Below, piece after piece: positions 1 through 11,068 of a DNA stretch of 64,000 nt. The position numbers were made by a program, and so were the translations under genes. The first letter of the stretch is position 1; each line of letters starts with the position of its first letter. Under the pieces are notes generated by a model, which was not told the DNA's origin, did not search any database, and was given only the letters and a program-made list of their open reading frames with translations. Source of the stretch: Globisporangium splendens (lineage: Eukaryota > Oomycota > Peronosporomycetes > Pythiales > Pythiaceae); NCBI GenBank assembly GCA_006386115.1, contig VFIW01000140.1, positions 32,370-96,369 on the forward strand. Reading direction: 5' to 3'.

Positions 1-79
1 GTTCCCAGGCTTCCGATTCGCTTCTAGCTACTTTATTTTGCAGCTTTCGATTCCCTTGATCCCTCCCATTTCTCTTTAC

Positions 80-768
80 CAACCATTACGAACGCGTTGA
101 ATGCGGCATTCTCGTCGCCGTGGAACACGAGCAAACACTCTTCCACCGACGAGATCATCGGTTTCGTGAACCCAGCAGCCTCGTTGTACGTCGAGTACGC
201 CTGCAGGATTCGGCAAATACTCTGGCGCTCGCGTTCGCTCACCCAGCAATTGGAGTTTGTCGCTTCGGTCTCGATCTCCTTGTAAACGGGGAAACTGCCG
301 CAGTGGCAAAGGCAGTCGCTCATCTTGACGCACGCGGTGTTTGTGGACGAAAAGTAATCCATCGAGATCTCATCGTCATCATCCGACAAACCCTCGCACG
401 ACGTGATGGAGGTGCTCGACGGCGAGCCATGTTTCAGAAAGCTGTACGCCACCCACGGTGATGTCTTCGGGGTCCCACTTGAACATGTGGAGGCGGTCGT
501 TGAAGCTCAACGGAGGCTGCTCTTCGATCGCTGGCGATGCTGGGGCATTCTTGGCCAGGTTCGTGGTCGTCGGCGTCTTCACACTTACCTTATCAAAACT
601 GAGAGGACTGAGGTCGACTGGCGCGACAGCGACCATCTTGGTGGTTGGAACGAATGCACGAGAGCTTGGCGTCGTGCAGCTGCTGACGTCGCGAACTGCG
701 ACCAAGATGAAGTCGAAGTCGGCATCGACAATGTCTTGAAAGTCGAGAGCGTCGTTGCTGTCGCTCAT
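80..768 (-). CDS. TBC (Rab-GAP)-like protein, partial at the left edge, one frameshift
   Basis: The first good ATG (MSDSNDALDFQ) is at 768. The N-terminal part is acidic and low in known motifs (PPLSFNDRLHMFKW). The C-terminal part, around bases 85-215, resembles the middle of a TBC domain: a run ending RILQAYSTYN, then GF, then an ENAAFNAFV segment, matching the family pattern of AYSxYN, G-Y/F and AFW-F. TBC domains accelerate GTP hydrolysis by Rab GTPases, but the arginine- and glutamine-finger motifs are not clearly seen. The two halves lie in different frames, so a one-base shift falls near 448-455, next to a GGG run. A good splice donor (GTAAAG, bases 74-79) follows AFVMVG, so the exon probably ends at 80 and the gene continues past the window edge. 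A pseudogene or an assembly error cannot be separated here. Confidence 0.45.
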
Positions 769-1840
769 GCACGCGTCCGTGATCACTTTGTTACCTATGC
801 TGATTGAGGACGACGCAAGTTTGCTTTGTCGGGGCTGTGAACTGGAGAAGAAAGATTGAATAATGAGGTGGTGCCAGTTTACCACCGAGTCTTCCTAGTC
901 AGACAGATGGATACTTCAAAGCGTTAATTCGACCGTACTCGCCGGTCCCCTCGTCACTGCCGCAACACTCATGTGAGCAAATTCGCAGGGCATTTTCATG
1001 TTTCAGGTGCAACGTTCGCATCCACTTTGAATGGCTACAAAACCAACGTTCGCAGAATCCTCGTCGCTGATTGGTGGAATGGATGTCTTTGACAACGACA
1101 CTCCGAACGTTCTTGATTTTGATGCGTTTGATTGGTCAGCGAAGGGGCGCGGGTGCTTATGATTGGTCTGCTCAACAGGTATTGACACATGCACACGAAG
1201 GGTTCAATGTCTCCATGATGTCAGTTCGTGGGCGAACCAAGCAGCACTCCTGGGCGCTGATCTCTCTTTTCTCTCGACTCTCCCTGGCAACCACACTGTT
1301 CATCTCATTGGCTGGACCGGCGCTTACTACGAATGCTGCCTTTTGCGATTGTCTACTCACGCTCTTTTGGCTGAGCTTTGCCCAAACGCAGCAGGAGACT
1401 GTCGGCTTGCCATCTCTACTAGCAGGAGCCTGTCTTGTCGACGCTAGTGGCGAGCAACTTGAGAATGTCTTGTCGTGTATCGGCACTTGGTTGGAATGCG
1501 CGTTGGGTTCTGTGCGTGTGGTATAAATGCCCAGGATGTGCAGGAATCAGTCAACCAACCAACGCTGTTGCACAGAACTCAATGTATAAATACGTTCCAA
1601 AAGCTGTTTTGCTTCTCCCTCCACCACGCTTGTTAGAGAACAAGAACATGCTATAATTACGACTTCCCCTGCGTTATACGCCGTCCCGTGACTGACGTGG
1701 GCAGCACTTCGTTGTTGATATCAGGCGAAGGGAGTCCATCGATGCATCCCGTGCTGCGTCGTCCATCCTAGTGTCGTGCTTGACAACTCGAACTCGTAGG
1801 GAGCCCTGTGCTTTTGCCTCTGCTGACCTTTCGCCCCGCG
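769..1840. other. Divergent intergenic region, no gene recognised
   Basis: This 1.07 kb lies between the starts of the TBC-like gene (leftward) and the FHA gene (rightward), so it should hold both promoters. TATAAA-like strings occur near 1523 and 1583. Short open frames on both strands have no recognisable domain or consistent start. Confidence 0.5.
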
Positions 1841-4800
1841 ATGAGCTCGGGCGATGACGCGTCGCTGCGCACATCGTTGGCCACGTCCGCGGATGCGAGA
1901 GTGTCGGAGACCGCAGGTGCGACAACGCCACTCCATTCCAACAAATCCTCCAAGTTCGATTTCTGGCAGCGGCACCGCAGTGTGGCACCCACAACGATCC
2001 CGCTTTGTGAAGCGAACGACAACGATGAAAACGCACCTGAGACGCTGCTGTTTTTGAACAATCCGAGCGAGTTCGACTTCTGCTCCTTCTTCCGCTGCAC
2101 AAGCAGCACTGCCGTCGCCGAGGATGGCGCGACATTCCCTGCGCAAAAGGAGAAGCGACGGCTTCGCGCCTGCGAAGAGCTCTGCTTGATGGCGTCCAAA
2201 ACAGCGCATAGAGCCAGGAAATCCTGGTTCCTCAGTCCCGGCTTCATCGGACGCGAAAATGGCGAGCACACGCTCGTAGCGACAAAGGATCCATCCATGG
2301 ACCCCATTCACGCTGAGATCCTCGTTGACGGCGACGATTATCTGATCCGCGACAACAATAGCTCGAGCGGCACTTCTCTCTGCCTCACGACGATCAATCG
2401 CCACCACCCGCAGCGGGACGGGTTCCGCCTGCGCAACGGAGACTTGTTCTGGCTCGGGCTCAACGCCAAAGTGGTCGTCCACGACGTGTGTACCGTGCCA
2501 TCGCTCACCAGACGCGTCGACGTTTTTCAGCAAAAGCTGCTGCAACTCGACGAACATGCAGTGGAATCCGATGACGACGAAGACGCGGAGAGCCCCGGGA
2601 CTCTACATCCAGAATCCAATACCACCACCGCTAATAAACCGCGTCGCGTTCACTTTGGAGGAGTGGCCGACGCCGCAGACGGCTCGCCGATCGTTGGCAA
2701 TCGGTACAAACGCAAGAAGAAAGTCGGGAACGCGTACGTGGACCAAACGCCGATCAGCTTGAGTCTGTCACTCACTGTCGAAGACAAAGAGATCCACAAA
2801 GAGCTGCAACTTTCGGGCAAACAGGTGTACCTCATCGGCTCGTCGCCGATGTGCGATATCCACGTTGCAGCCGACGGCGTGCACCCCGTGCATGCGCGTA
2901 TCGTGTTCGATGGGTTCTTCTTCCTGCTGCAGGACCTGTCTTTTGAAGAAAACCCAAAGCGGAAAACGCGCGTGTCACTGCATCAACCGACGCGCATTGG
3001 CCGCGGCAACTGCCTCCTATTTGGCACGTGTGTGCTCCACGTCGTCAACGTGTACCGCGCGTTCCGCGACCACGAGCCCGACATGAAGGAAGTCGCGTTC
3101 AAGTGCCACATGCTGCGTCCGTCGAAGCGAAAGTCGCGGTCCAAGGAGAAGTACATCCCGTTCGGCTTTCGCCACCACGTGCAGGATCCGTTCGTGTTTG
3201 GCAAGGGGCGGCACTGCGAGGGTCACATCTTCACGGCCGCGCTCAACGTCGAGCAGCTCGCAATACAACTCGACCACGGGTCCTGCTCCCTCGTGCTGAG
3301 AGCAGGCGGGATCAACCAGGGCATGTACTTCCTGCTCGGACGCGATTGCATACCCCACGAGACCACGCATCGGTCCGATCTCGTCCGGTATACGAGCAAG
3401 GCGCTGATGCTCGTCGAAGGCTCGGTCTTCAAGTGCGGCAACACGGAGATCGAGGTCGTGTACGTGAAACACGAAGCTGCTGCTGCCGTCGCGGCGCGTG
3501 CAGATGAAGTGCGGGAGAACGCGCAGTTGCTTGGCAAGATGCCGTGGATCCAGCAAATCGCCAAAGATCGCCAGGAAATCGAGAACGTCGCGAAACGAGG
3601 ACAGCGGCTGCAGCTACAGTCCGGGGATGCGATTTACGACGAAGGCGACCCCGCGACGTTCTTGTTCATCGTAGTCAGCGGCGAAGTAGAGCTCATGGCA
3701 CGCTGCAACACGTTTCCGCAAACCTGGCGGCTTTCCCTCGTCGAAGGGTACCTGGCGTCCTTCGACAGCGGGACGGAATCGGTCGAGCCACACGCAGAAC
3801 AGGTCACGACGGGCAGCTTCTTCGGCGAAGTGTGTCTTCGTGGTCTCGGTCTGGAGTACAGTGAGAATGCCAAGGCGCTATCCGACTGCGTGCTCTTGGC
3901 GATCAGCCGCAAAGACATCTGCTGATACTTTTCGCACTACATGGACATCATCATGCCTCACTTAGAGTACGAGAGCCACAAGGAGTTGCTGCAGAAGCTG
4001 CGCTTGCACGTGCCGTGGCTGCAAGATTTATCGTACCAGGAGCTGCGCATCCTCGCGTCGAAGGCTGAATACGCCATGTACGAACAGGGAGACGCGGTCA
4101 TCGAGAATGGATTGTTCAAGATCGACAACATCTCACGTACCGGCGGCCTCCTGCTGCTTGGGTACGGCCGAGCAGAGCTGCTCGGGAAATCGAATCCAGA
4201 CCAACCCTCGGATGACAAAGGCACGCTGCTGCAGCTCCGAATCTGGAAACCAAACGAGCCGATCCTCAGCACCGCTGTGTGTCCACTTGAGGACGCCTTT
4301 TACAATGTCCGTGCGTGGTCGCGAGTCGAGTGCTACTACCTGGACGATGCGCACATCAGCCACCTGGTCAAGTTCAGCCACGACGGGAGAGCGCTGTCGA
4401 CGAGAGAAGACCGCATGGCGACGGGCGGCCTTCCTCGCCTCCGCCACGCGTCGTCCAACCGCAGGAGCAGCTTTGCGACGCTGCAGCAGCGATCTCGACA
4501 CTCTCAGATCGTGCTGATCTCTGCCCCGGCGCCGACGACGAAGAGCACAACCTCGAGAACGCCGATATGGAGGACTTGAACGACCCGGCGCAGAAATGGC
4601 GCCGCAAGAAGCGCAACAAAAACTTGTTAGAGAAAACAATCTTAGAGACCCAGCAGAACAGCGACCTCGTGAACGCGCTCATCATGTACGTACTCTCGAG
4701 CGCTAACCGCGGTGACATCCACGTCGTGCACAACATCGCGATCGTCGGCGGCATCCTCAGCGACGCCGACATTGAACTCAACGACCGGTACGTGTCGCCC

Positions 4801-5001
4801 CAGCAGGCCGTGATTCAGCACCGCGAGGGACGCTTCTGGTTGTACGACACCGCGAGCGAGTGGGGCACGTTCGTGCGCCTGGAGGAGAACCAGTGTATCC
4901 AGGTGTACCCCGACGACGTCTTCAACGCAGGCGAAGTCGAGTTCACGTGTCTCGCGGCATTCCCTGTGCGCAAAAAGACACAGATTTGTTGTATCCAATA
5001 A
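1841..5001 (+). pseudogene. Multi-FHA, cyclic-nucleotide-binding protein with in-frame stop and frameshift
   Basis: I start at the ATG at 1841 (MSSGDDASL). The order seen is: FHA-like domain (residues about 126-213, GFIGRE then IHAEI), second FHA (327-400, YLIGSSPMCDIHV then VHARIVFD), a third degenerate FHA-like stretch (446-545), a cyclic-nucleotide-binding fold (568-694, with GSFFGEVCLRG), a weaker second one, and a C-terminal FHA (VSPQQAVIQHREGRFWLYD). FHA domains bind phosphothreonine, so a signalling adaptor is likely; this is family inference. The frame is broken twice. TGA at 3923-3925 follows RKDIC although the frame runs on as YFSHYMDII. A one-base shift near 4485-4500 then moves the frame between FATLQQRS and STLSDRADL. 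The final frame ends at TAA 4999-5001, which overlaps an AATAAA. It is either a decayed gene or sequencing error. Confidence 0.65.
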
Positions 5002-5091
5002 AGACCTTTTTCCCTCTTGCGGTTGGTGTTGTGTTGCGGGGACGAATGAGCACAAGGATGTTGATGGATGGCTCACGCGTGAATTCGTATA

Positions 5092-6916
5092 TTAAGCTGC
5101 GCGAGAAGCTTCGGACGTAGAATGGACCAGTACATGCGCCAGCGCGTCTTGTGTAAACTCCATGCCCGAACGGATATCCACGCACACTGCGCCTCGAATC
5201 GTCTGGAGCCCGCCGACTGTCGGGAGGAACTCGACCTGCACCTCCTGCACGGATTTTGCGTCGACCAGCCCGACATTCTACACACAACGCATGAGTCCGT
5301 CGGTTGGGTGTTAGCATACAAACATACACCCATGAGCTGCTTTAACATGAAAGTACCTGATGAGAAATCGAGTGGCAGACGATGCCGCTCATATCCTCGC
5401 GTCGAAACTGAAGCTGCAGCTGCAGGTTGCGCGCAGAATTGTTCGCGATCTTGATGGTCGCGACGAACGGGACGCCGAACGTGATCTCCCTCGGGAGATT
5501 GACCATCGTAGCGGTCACCTCGCAAATAGGATCGACTTTCCGAATCGCCGGCTGACTCTGGACTGATCCTGCTTCGCCCACCGACGTCTTCCATCCAACG
5601 TGCAATCGCCCCAAGTTCTGCGAGCCCTACGAAGTTACCACGAAATATTCAATGCAAAGCATCGTGAGCAAACAAAAGCCCGCAATACAATAGACGTCAG
5701 GGCACACATCGTGGACTAATAACCTGCGTCGCAATCGTCGCGGGGTCTCCTGCTGGATCGTATTTGATTCGGAACACATGTTGTAGCTCTTCTTGCGGGT
5801 TCAGCAGCGACCGCGGACCCTTCTTCAGAGCTTCATACACTGCCAGCAATGGGTCCGTTTCGGTTGCAGCATCCTGCGCTGGGTTCGCTGACGCCTCAAA
5901 TTCTTCCGCAGTAAATGGCAGCAAGGGCAAGAACTTGATGCTGTCGATGAACAACGGAAGCTTGGACACGTTGCGGATCTGCGCTTCGACCAGCGACTCG
6001 TCCAGCAATTTCGACTGCTTAAAGTTGATCACGAGCGGGTTTTGCACCGCAAAGCGGTAGAATTTACGGAGTGACTTTTGCTCGTTCGAGATCGGATCCA
6101 CGTACGATACGCCCACGCGAAGCCTTCAGTGCGCACATGTAACATGGTCGATATTCGCATACATATATCAGTACGAGGGCGAGATAGAGAGATTGAATGC
6201 CAAAGCAGAGATGCGTATCCAGGTGTAGTTTCACGTACACATGGTTGCCAATCTGGTTGAGCGGGTAGTCCACGACCATATCGAGCGACGAGCCTGCAAG
6301 CAGCACTTTCGCAGGGTTCGCAGGCGGCAGCTTCCCTGTGCGCGCGTACCGGTTGTCGTGCAGATCCACGCGGTCGTTCGCGCACTGGATGTTGACTGTG
6401 AGCCCCACGTCGCGCAGGTCGCACGCGTACTGGTTGATCACACTGATGTAGCTGCTGAACGTGTTCCCGAGAAAGATCTCCCTAAGGAACGGTGGTTAGT
6501 AAACACACACAACAACGGTAAGCGCGTATCACATGCCTTCTCAAGAACAGCATGTAAAGCCACAATGCGCCGTTCGTACCCAAAGCTGTCGGGAAGGATG
6601 AGCATACTGGACATCGCGAACTCGTGGTGCAGAGCAGTGGACTCGGAGAGGCTCGTGGGCATAAGCGACCCAGAGGTCGCCCCCTGGATGAACAGCTTGG
6701 GCTTGTACAGGCGCATCACTACACAATAAAAGCAGCCATTGCCACGCACGTCAATTTAGCAGCATTACGCACTCGGAAACAAAGCATGGAAGAATCGCAT
6801 TCAAACGCACCTTTGAGCGTGGGCTGGATGGTCGACGCCGTAGACGCCGCGGGTGAGGGCGACGACCCGGAGGACGAGCCTGGTCCGCTGCTGCTTCCTG
6901 GTTGCATGCTTGACAT
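5092..6916 (-). CDS. TRAPPC13: Trafficking protein particle complex subunit 13 (TRAPPC13)
   Basis: This TRAPP complex subunit (DUF974 family) acts in Golgi/endosomal vesicle tethering and Rab activation. Six exons read cleanly on the minus strand: 6811-6916, 6580-6718, 6239-6481, 5724-6123, 5357-5617 and 5092-5277, with GT-AG introns and matching phases. The result is about 444 residues, against about 417 in human. Family landmarks include FLGNTFSSYISV, the RVGVSYVDP segment before RKFYRFAVQNPL, GRLHVGWKTSVGE, and a C-terminal GGLQTIRG strand. The N-terminus is a Ser/Gly/Pro-rich linker. The acceptor of exon 4 (CTGAAG, ending at 6124) is weak but gives the only frame that fits. Exon 5 could start nine bases earlier at 5626. 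The gene converges on the FHA gene with 90 bp between the stops and diverges from hslV. Confidence 0.9.
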
Positions 6917-7231
6917 CGACTGCGTCCCAGCTTCCTCTCTTGCTGTTCTTTCCCTTGTCTGAGCAAATAATGGCTTGGGTGTGGAATCTCTCTCTACAAG
7001 AGCAGATCAAACACAACGCGACCCAAACTAATGAGCTCACCAGAACCTAAACTAAAGTCACTAAATAATCTTCCTAATCTAACTTTGGCGTCCATTTTTA
7101 GTGTTTCACACGTTAAAATAAGTCACTTCCCTAACTGCATGTGACTGAAAACGTTAAAATAGGCTTTTGCATCTCAACATCGTGAGGCTCTCGCAACACC
7201 ATCGTCCACTTACTTGGAAGAAGACAAGAGA
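6917..7231. promoter_or_regulatory. Shared promoter region of TRAPPC13 and hslV
   Basis: These 315 bases separate the two divergent start codons, so both promoters must lie here or within the neighbours. The octamer CGTTAAAATA occurs twice (about 7111 and 7152), 41 bp apart. No TATA box is evident. This is a positional inference. Confidence 0.45.
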
Positions 7232-8259
7232 ATGCTCGCGAGATCGCTGCTCCGCTCATCCTTCGCGCGCGCCGCGCAGGGCGCCCCCACTGCTGCTGCT
7301 GCCAACGGCGTTGGCGCGCAGGTCGCGCGCTTCTCCAGTACTAATGACGTACGCTCTGTCCGCTTTTGCACAATTGAAGAGCTACGTTGTTCTTTTGCTT
7401 ACTTGTATCTCTGTGTTTGTTTTGTGTAGATGCACGGAACGACGATCCTCTGCGTTCGCAAGGATGGCAAAGTGGTGAGAACACGTATTGCTATATTATG
7501 CACCCTCTGTGGATGCATGGCGCCCGCCGCCATTTGTGCTATAGCCACATTCTTACACTACTTTTTTGTCATGTTACAATGCGCAGTGCCTCATTGGTGA
7601 CGGCCAAGTCTCTCTCGGCGACACGGTCGTGAAGCCAAACGCGAAGAAAGTGCGTCGCATCAATGAGAATATCGTGGCGGGCTTTGCTGGCTCGACCGCC
7701 GACGCGTTCACGCTCATGGAGCGTCTCGAGAGCAAGTTGGACGAGTATCCTGGCCAACTGGCGCGCTCGTGCGTCGAGTTGGCAAAGGCCTGGCGAACAG
7801 ACAAGTACCTACGCAGACTCGAGGTATGGCCACATATAAGACGCATAGCGTCTGTCTACTGTGTGTCTGTATAACTAAGTTGGCTGTCATTTCCGGCATC
7901 TTGCAGGCGATTCTCATTGTCTCGGACAGCAAGCAGTCGTACACGCTCACGGGTAACGGCGACGTGATCGAGCCCCACGACGGCATCATCGGCATCGGTT
8001 CCGGTGGCACCTACGCGCTCGGTACGCAGTCCCCATTTGATTCTGCTGCTGCATCATTACATATTTCCAGCTTGTTTACGTCAATCCTGTCTATCTCTGC
8101 AAATTCGTAGCTGCTGCGCGTGCACTGATCGACCAGCCAAACCTGGACGCGGAGGAGATCGGCCGCAAGGCGATGCAGATCGCGGCCGACATTTGCGTCT
8201 ACACGAACCACAACTTCATTGTCGAAGTGCTGGACGAAAGCGCGGAAAAGAAGGAATAA
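7232..8259 (+). CDS. hslV: Mitochondrial HslV, ATP-dependent protease peptidase subunit
   Basis: HslV is the threonine peptidase that forms a double hexamer and degrades proteins unfolded by HslU. Five exons join in phase: 7232-7348, 7430-7474, 7587-7823, 7907-8021 and 8111-8259 (220 residues). Exon 1 encodes a 39-residue Arg/Ser/Ala-rich leader typical of mitochondrial import. Exon 2 starts MHGTTI, the usual propeptide boundary, so Thr43 should be the catalytic N-terminal threonine. [33 protein letters not shown] and GSGGTYAL follow, carrying the conserved Asp, Lys and Ser-Gly elements. The leader/enzyme boundary coincides with intron 1. Bacterial origin via the mitochondrion is established for this family in several protists. 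AATAAA occurs near 8372. Confidence 0.93.
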
Positions 8260-8512
8260 GCGGCGCCTGTTAGCGTTCATTTCTGTTTCGTATATGCGAT
8301 TCAAGAGAGGAGGCATTTTTGTGTCCACGACACCAGCACATACGTGAAGCAAAAGGTTTTCCGAATCATATGAATAAAGAGACAAAAAATGAAATTGTGC
8401 TGCTATCGTACGATGGAGTAATAAAAAAACTACAACAAGCCATAATCACCACCACACGTGGCTTTCTTCGCCTGCATGTGGATGCGAACGCGCTACTGTT
8501 TCCATCATCTGC

Positions 8513-9977
8513 TTAAATGTTGTTGGCGATGACCGAGTTGTACTTGTCGATGTTGCGCTTGAGGATGTCTTCTAATGGCCCCATCACGCGCTTGAACGTC
8601 TTCCGGTCGAGCGTGAGGCACTTGACCGTGCCCTTGGCCGTGACCGTCGCCTGGCGCGGCCGCGTCGTCAGCAATGCGATCTCGCCGAAGTACGCGCCGC
8701 TCGTCAGGACGCCCATCTCAGTGGGCGGATCTGCGGGCGACAACTGCTTTGTGCACACGGCCATGCCTTCCTCGATAATGTAAAACAGGTTGCCGTTGTC
8801 GCCCTGCGTGATGATCACTTCGCCGTCGCTGAACGTCTCGGTCTTGAGCGCGTCCGCGACGGTCAGCCGCTCGCACTCGCTCAGCGACTCGAGCAGCGGT
8901 ACGCGCTCGATGAAGCCCTTGTGCGCCTCGCGCTTCTTCAGCGTCGTCTCCATGATGATGTACTTGAACGTCTGTCGGTCGAGCGCCCATGCCTTGGACT
9001 TCTCCACGGCCTTGACCGTCGCGGCGCGCGGCGCGTTGTACATCAGCGCGAGCTCGCCAAACGACATGGCCTCCGTGCACTGTCAAACGCACGCAGACAG
9101 AGGACAATGATTAGTTTGTTATCGTAAATTTGGCTTTGATATCTATGTGTTTTACGTACCGTTTGCACCAGCACGTCGTCCTTGTAGACCTCGCAGACGC
9201 CGCTCTCGAGGATGTAAAAGTTGTCGCCGTCGTCGCCCTGCTTGATGATGATCTCGCCCGGCTCAAACTCCTTCGGGAACATCGCGTCGAGCACGATCTC
9301 GTGCTGGTTCTCGTCGAGCGACTTGAACAAAATATTCTCGGCCACCATGCGTCCGATGCAGTCGCGCTCCTCCGACGACTTGGGGTACACCACGCGCTCA
9401 AACTGCTTCGCGCTGCCATTTTTTTCGTAAAAGGACATCAGCAACAAATGTGCACATATTGAGTTAGCACCGCATGATCACATCGCACTTGCTTGTTGAC
9501 TTGTATACAGAGCATGTAGTGAATACCTGTGCGGGTCGATGGTCTCTGCGGAGACGGACGTTCGTCGACCCTTCATGATGGGCCTTGGCGCCACTTTCTC
9601 CTGGATCTCGCTCATGGTGTCCCCGTCCTCGTCGTCTTCGCTTTCCGACTCATCCGAGTGGTCTACAAGCACAACGAATAAACACGCGCACAGTGAGCCT
9701 CATAACACGCATCATACAGCATATGTGCACAGGACGTACGGTGGTTGGGATTGTGGTGGTGCGAGGCCGGGTCCTCGTCCTTCTTCAGCGACGCCTCTTT
9801 CCGCCGCGGCGTGGCCTCGTCCGGGTAGTTGGCCTGCAGGTACTGGATAATGTGGAAGATCGGGTTCTCGGGTTTCGCCAGCAAAAGCGACTCGACCAAG
9901 TTGATGAAGAGCGTGTTGATGCCCTTCTTGTGCAGGTACTCCTGCAGCTCCTGCTGCACACCCTCCGCGTCCGTCAT
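8513..9977 (-). CDS. cAMP-dependent protein kinase regulatory subunit
   Basis: This protein inhibits the PKA catalytic subunit and releases it on cyclic nucleotide binding. Four exons (9740-9977, 9527-9662, 9160-9412, 8513-9079) join in phase to give about 396 residues. The N-terminal 50 residues form a dimerisation/docking helix pair (LQEYLHKKGINTLFINLVES). An acidic linker leads to the inhibitor segment GRRTSVSAET, where a serine sits at the phospho-acceptor position, so this is a substrate-type (RII-like) inhibitor. Two cyclic-nucleotide-binding domains follow with cassettes FGELALMYNAPRAATV and FGEIALLTTRPRQATV; both keep the Glu and Arg that bind cyclic phosphate. Exon 3 uses an acceptor in the GGCAG before CGCGAAG. 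It converges on hslV, with 253 bp between the stops. Confidence 0.93.
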
Positions 9978-11068
9978 CGTGTTGCGTGTGTGCGTTGTGC
10001 GGGCTTTTCGGAAATGAGTGTAGAGCTGCTAATTATATGTGAAGATCTGGATATAATGGCGTACTTGCGATCCACGTGACGTACTTCTTCTTTCTTCCGC
10101 TGCCTGCTTTAGTTCCGCACGTTGAAGCCAAAATGTAGAAAAAGGCACGGCAGCAAGGTGTACGTGCTGGTTTTGCTTGCCGGCTTTCCCTTACTGTGTG
10201 TTTGTGTGTCGCAAAGTGCACCCGCCACTTGCACAGCAAGTAGGTATCAACTTGCGCGAGTTCTTCCTTCAGGGAAGGATTGTATAAAAAGAGAGAAAAA
10301 AAGATCGCTTGTCTGCAAATGTCGGCTGTCACTTGGTGGTGTCTGCGCGTTGGCGATGCAGCGTGCGTTTGTGCTTGTATCCTCGTTTTCTCTCTCCGCT
10401 GCTTGCTCTCTCTTGCGCGTGTGTTTGCTCACTCGTTGCTTCCGCGCAGGCGGATGTCGCTTGGTCCTTTGCGGCTGCCGTTGCGAGAGGAGTTTTGTCT
10501 TTGAAGTTGGTGGCTTGCTGCAAAACACAGTTGTAATATGGAAGCGGGAGGTAATTTATTTTGTTTCCGGCAAAGGGAGTTTTCGCTTGATAGGACTTGT
10601 GTGGCAGCAAATTGGTACAAGATATAGATTTCCGATAGTTTACCGTGTGCAGAATACATTACCGCGACCCTTTGGAAACGTGGAAAAGGGGTGCTAGAGA
10701 ACAAGGGAGGAGCAGGAAAGTAAAAACGTAACGATTTCCTTTGAAAAGGAATGCCCTGCGAAACGCACTGGATATGAAAAATTGGCTCAACATAGTGAAC
10801 ATGTGGAGCGATCTTTGCCAAATCTTAACTTTGGAAGATAGACTCATGTGGGGATTTTCTGCGGTTTCGTTTTCTTTCTATCCACCTCAGAGCGTTTCAA
10901 AAGGAAAACGTGGGTGAATGGGTGGCTTACAGTACAAGTCTGAACAGTAGCTCCTGTCAAGATTAGTGTGGCCCACCTTACATTAGGTCGCTTGTCACTC
11001 GACATTTCAGGCAGCCAGCCAACCAAAATTGCGGGACATCCAATTGCCCTCACACACATCGCCAAGAG
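9978..11068. other. Divergent intergenic region between PKA-R and EFG1
   Basis: This 1.09 kb holds no supportable gene. A plus-strand open frame at 10122-10697 starts with TTG, is Cys-rich by composition and resembles nothing. The promoters of both flanking genes should be here. I see no clear TATA or repeat structure. Confidence 0.45.

Noticed and set aside
1071..1526. 151-codon plus-strand frame between the TBC and FHA genes
   Set aside because: Starts at a non-ATG codon and has no family resemblance; overlaps other equally long random frames.
3923..3925. Possible selenocysteine at the TGA of the FHA/CNB gene
   Set aside because: No Sec is known in FHA or CNB proteins, no obvious 3' stem structure, and the gene also has a frameshift, so decay or error is simpler.
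10122..10697. 191-codon plus-strand open frame with a hydrophobic N-terminus
   Set aside because: It starts with TTG, has Cys-rich low-complexity composition and no domain; it fits a chance frame in a divergent intergenic region.
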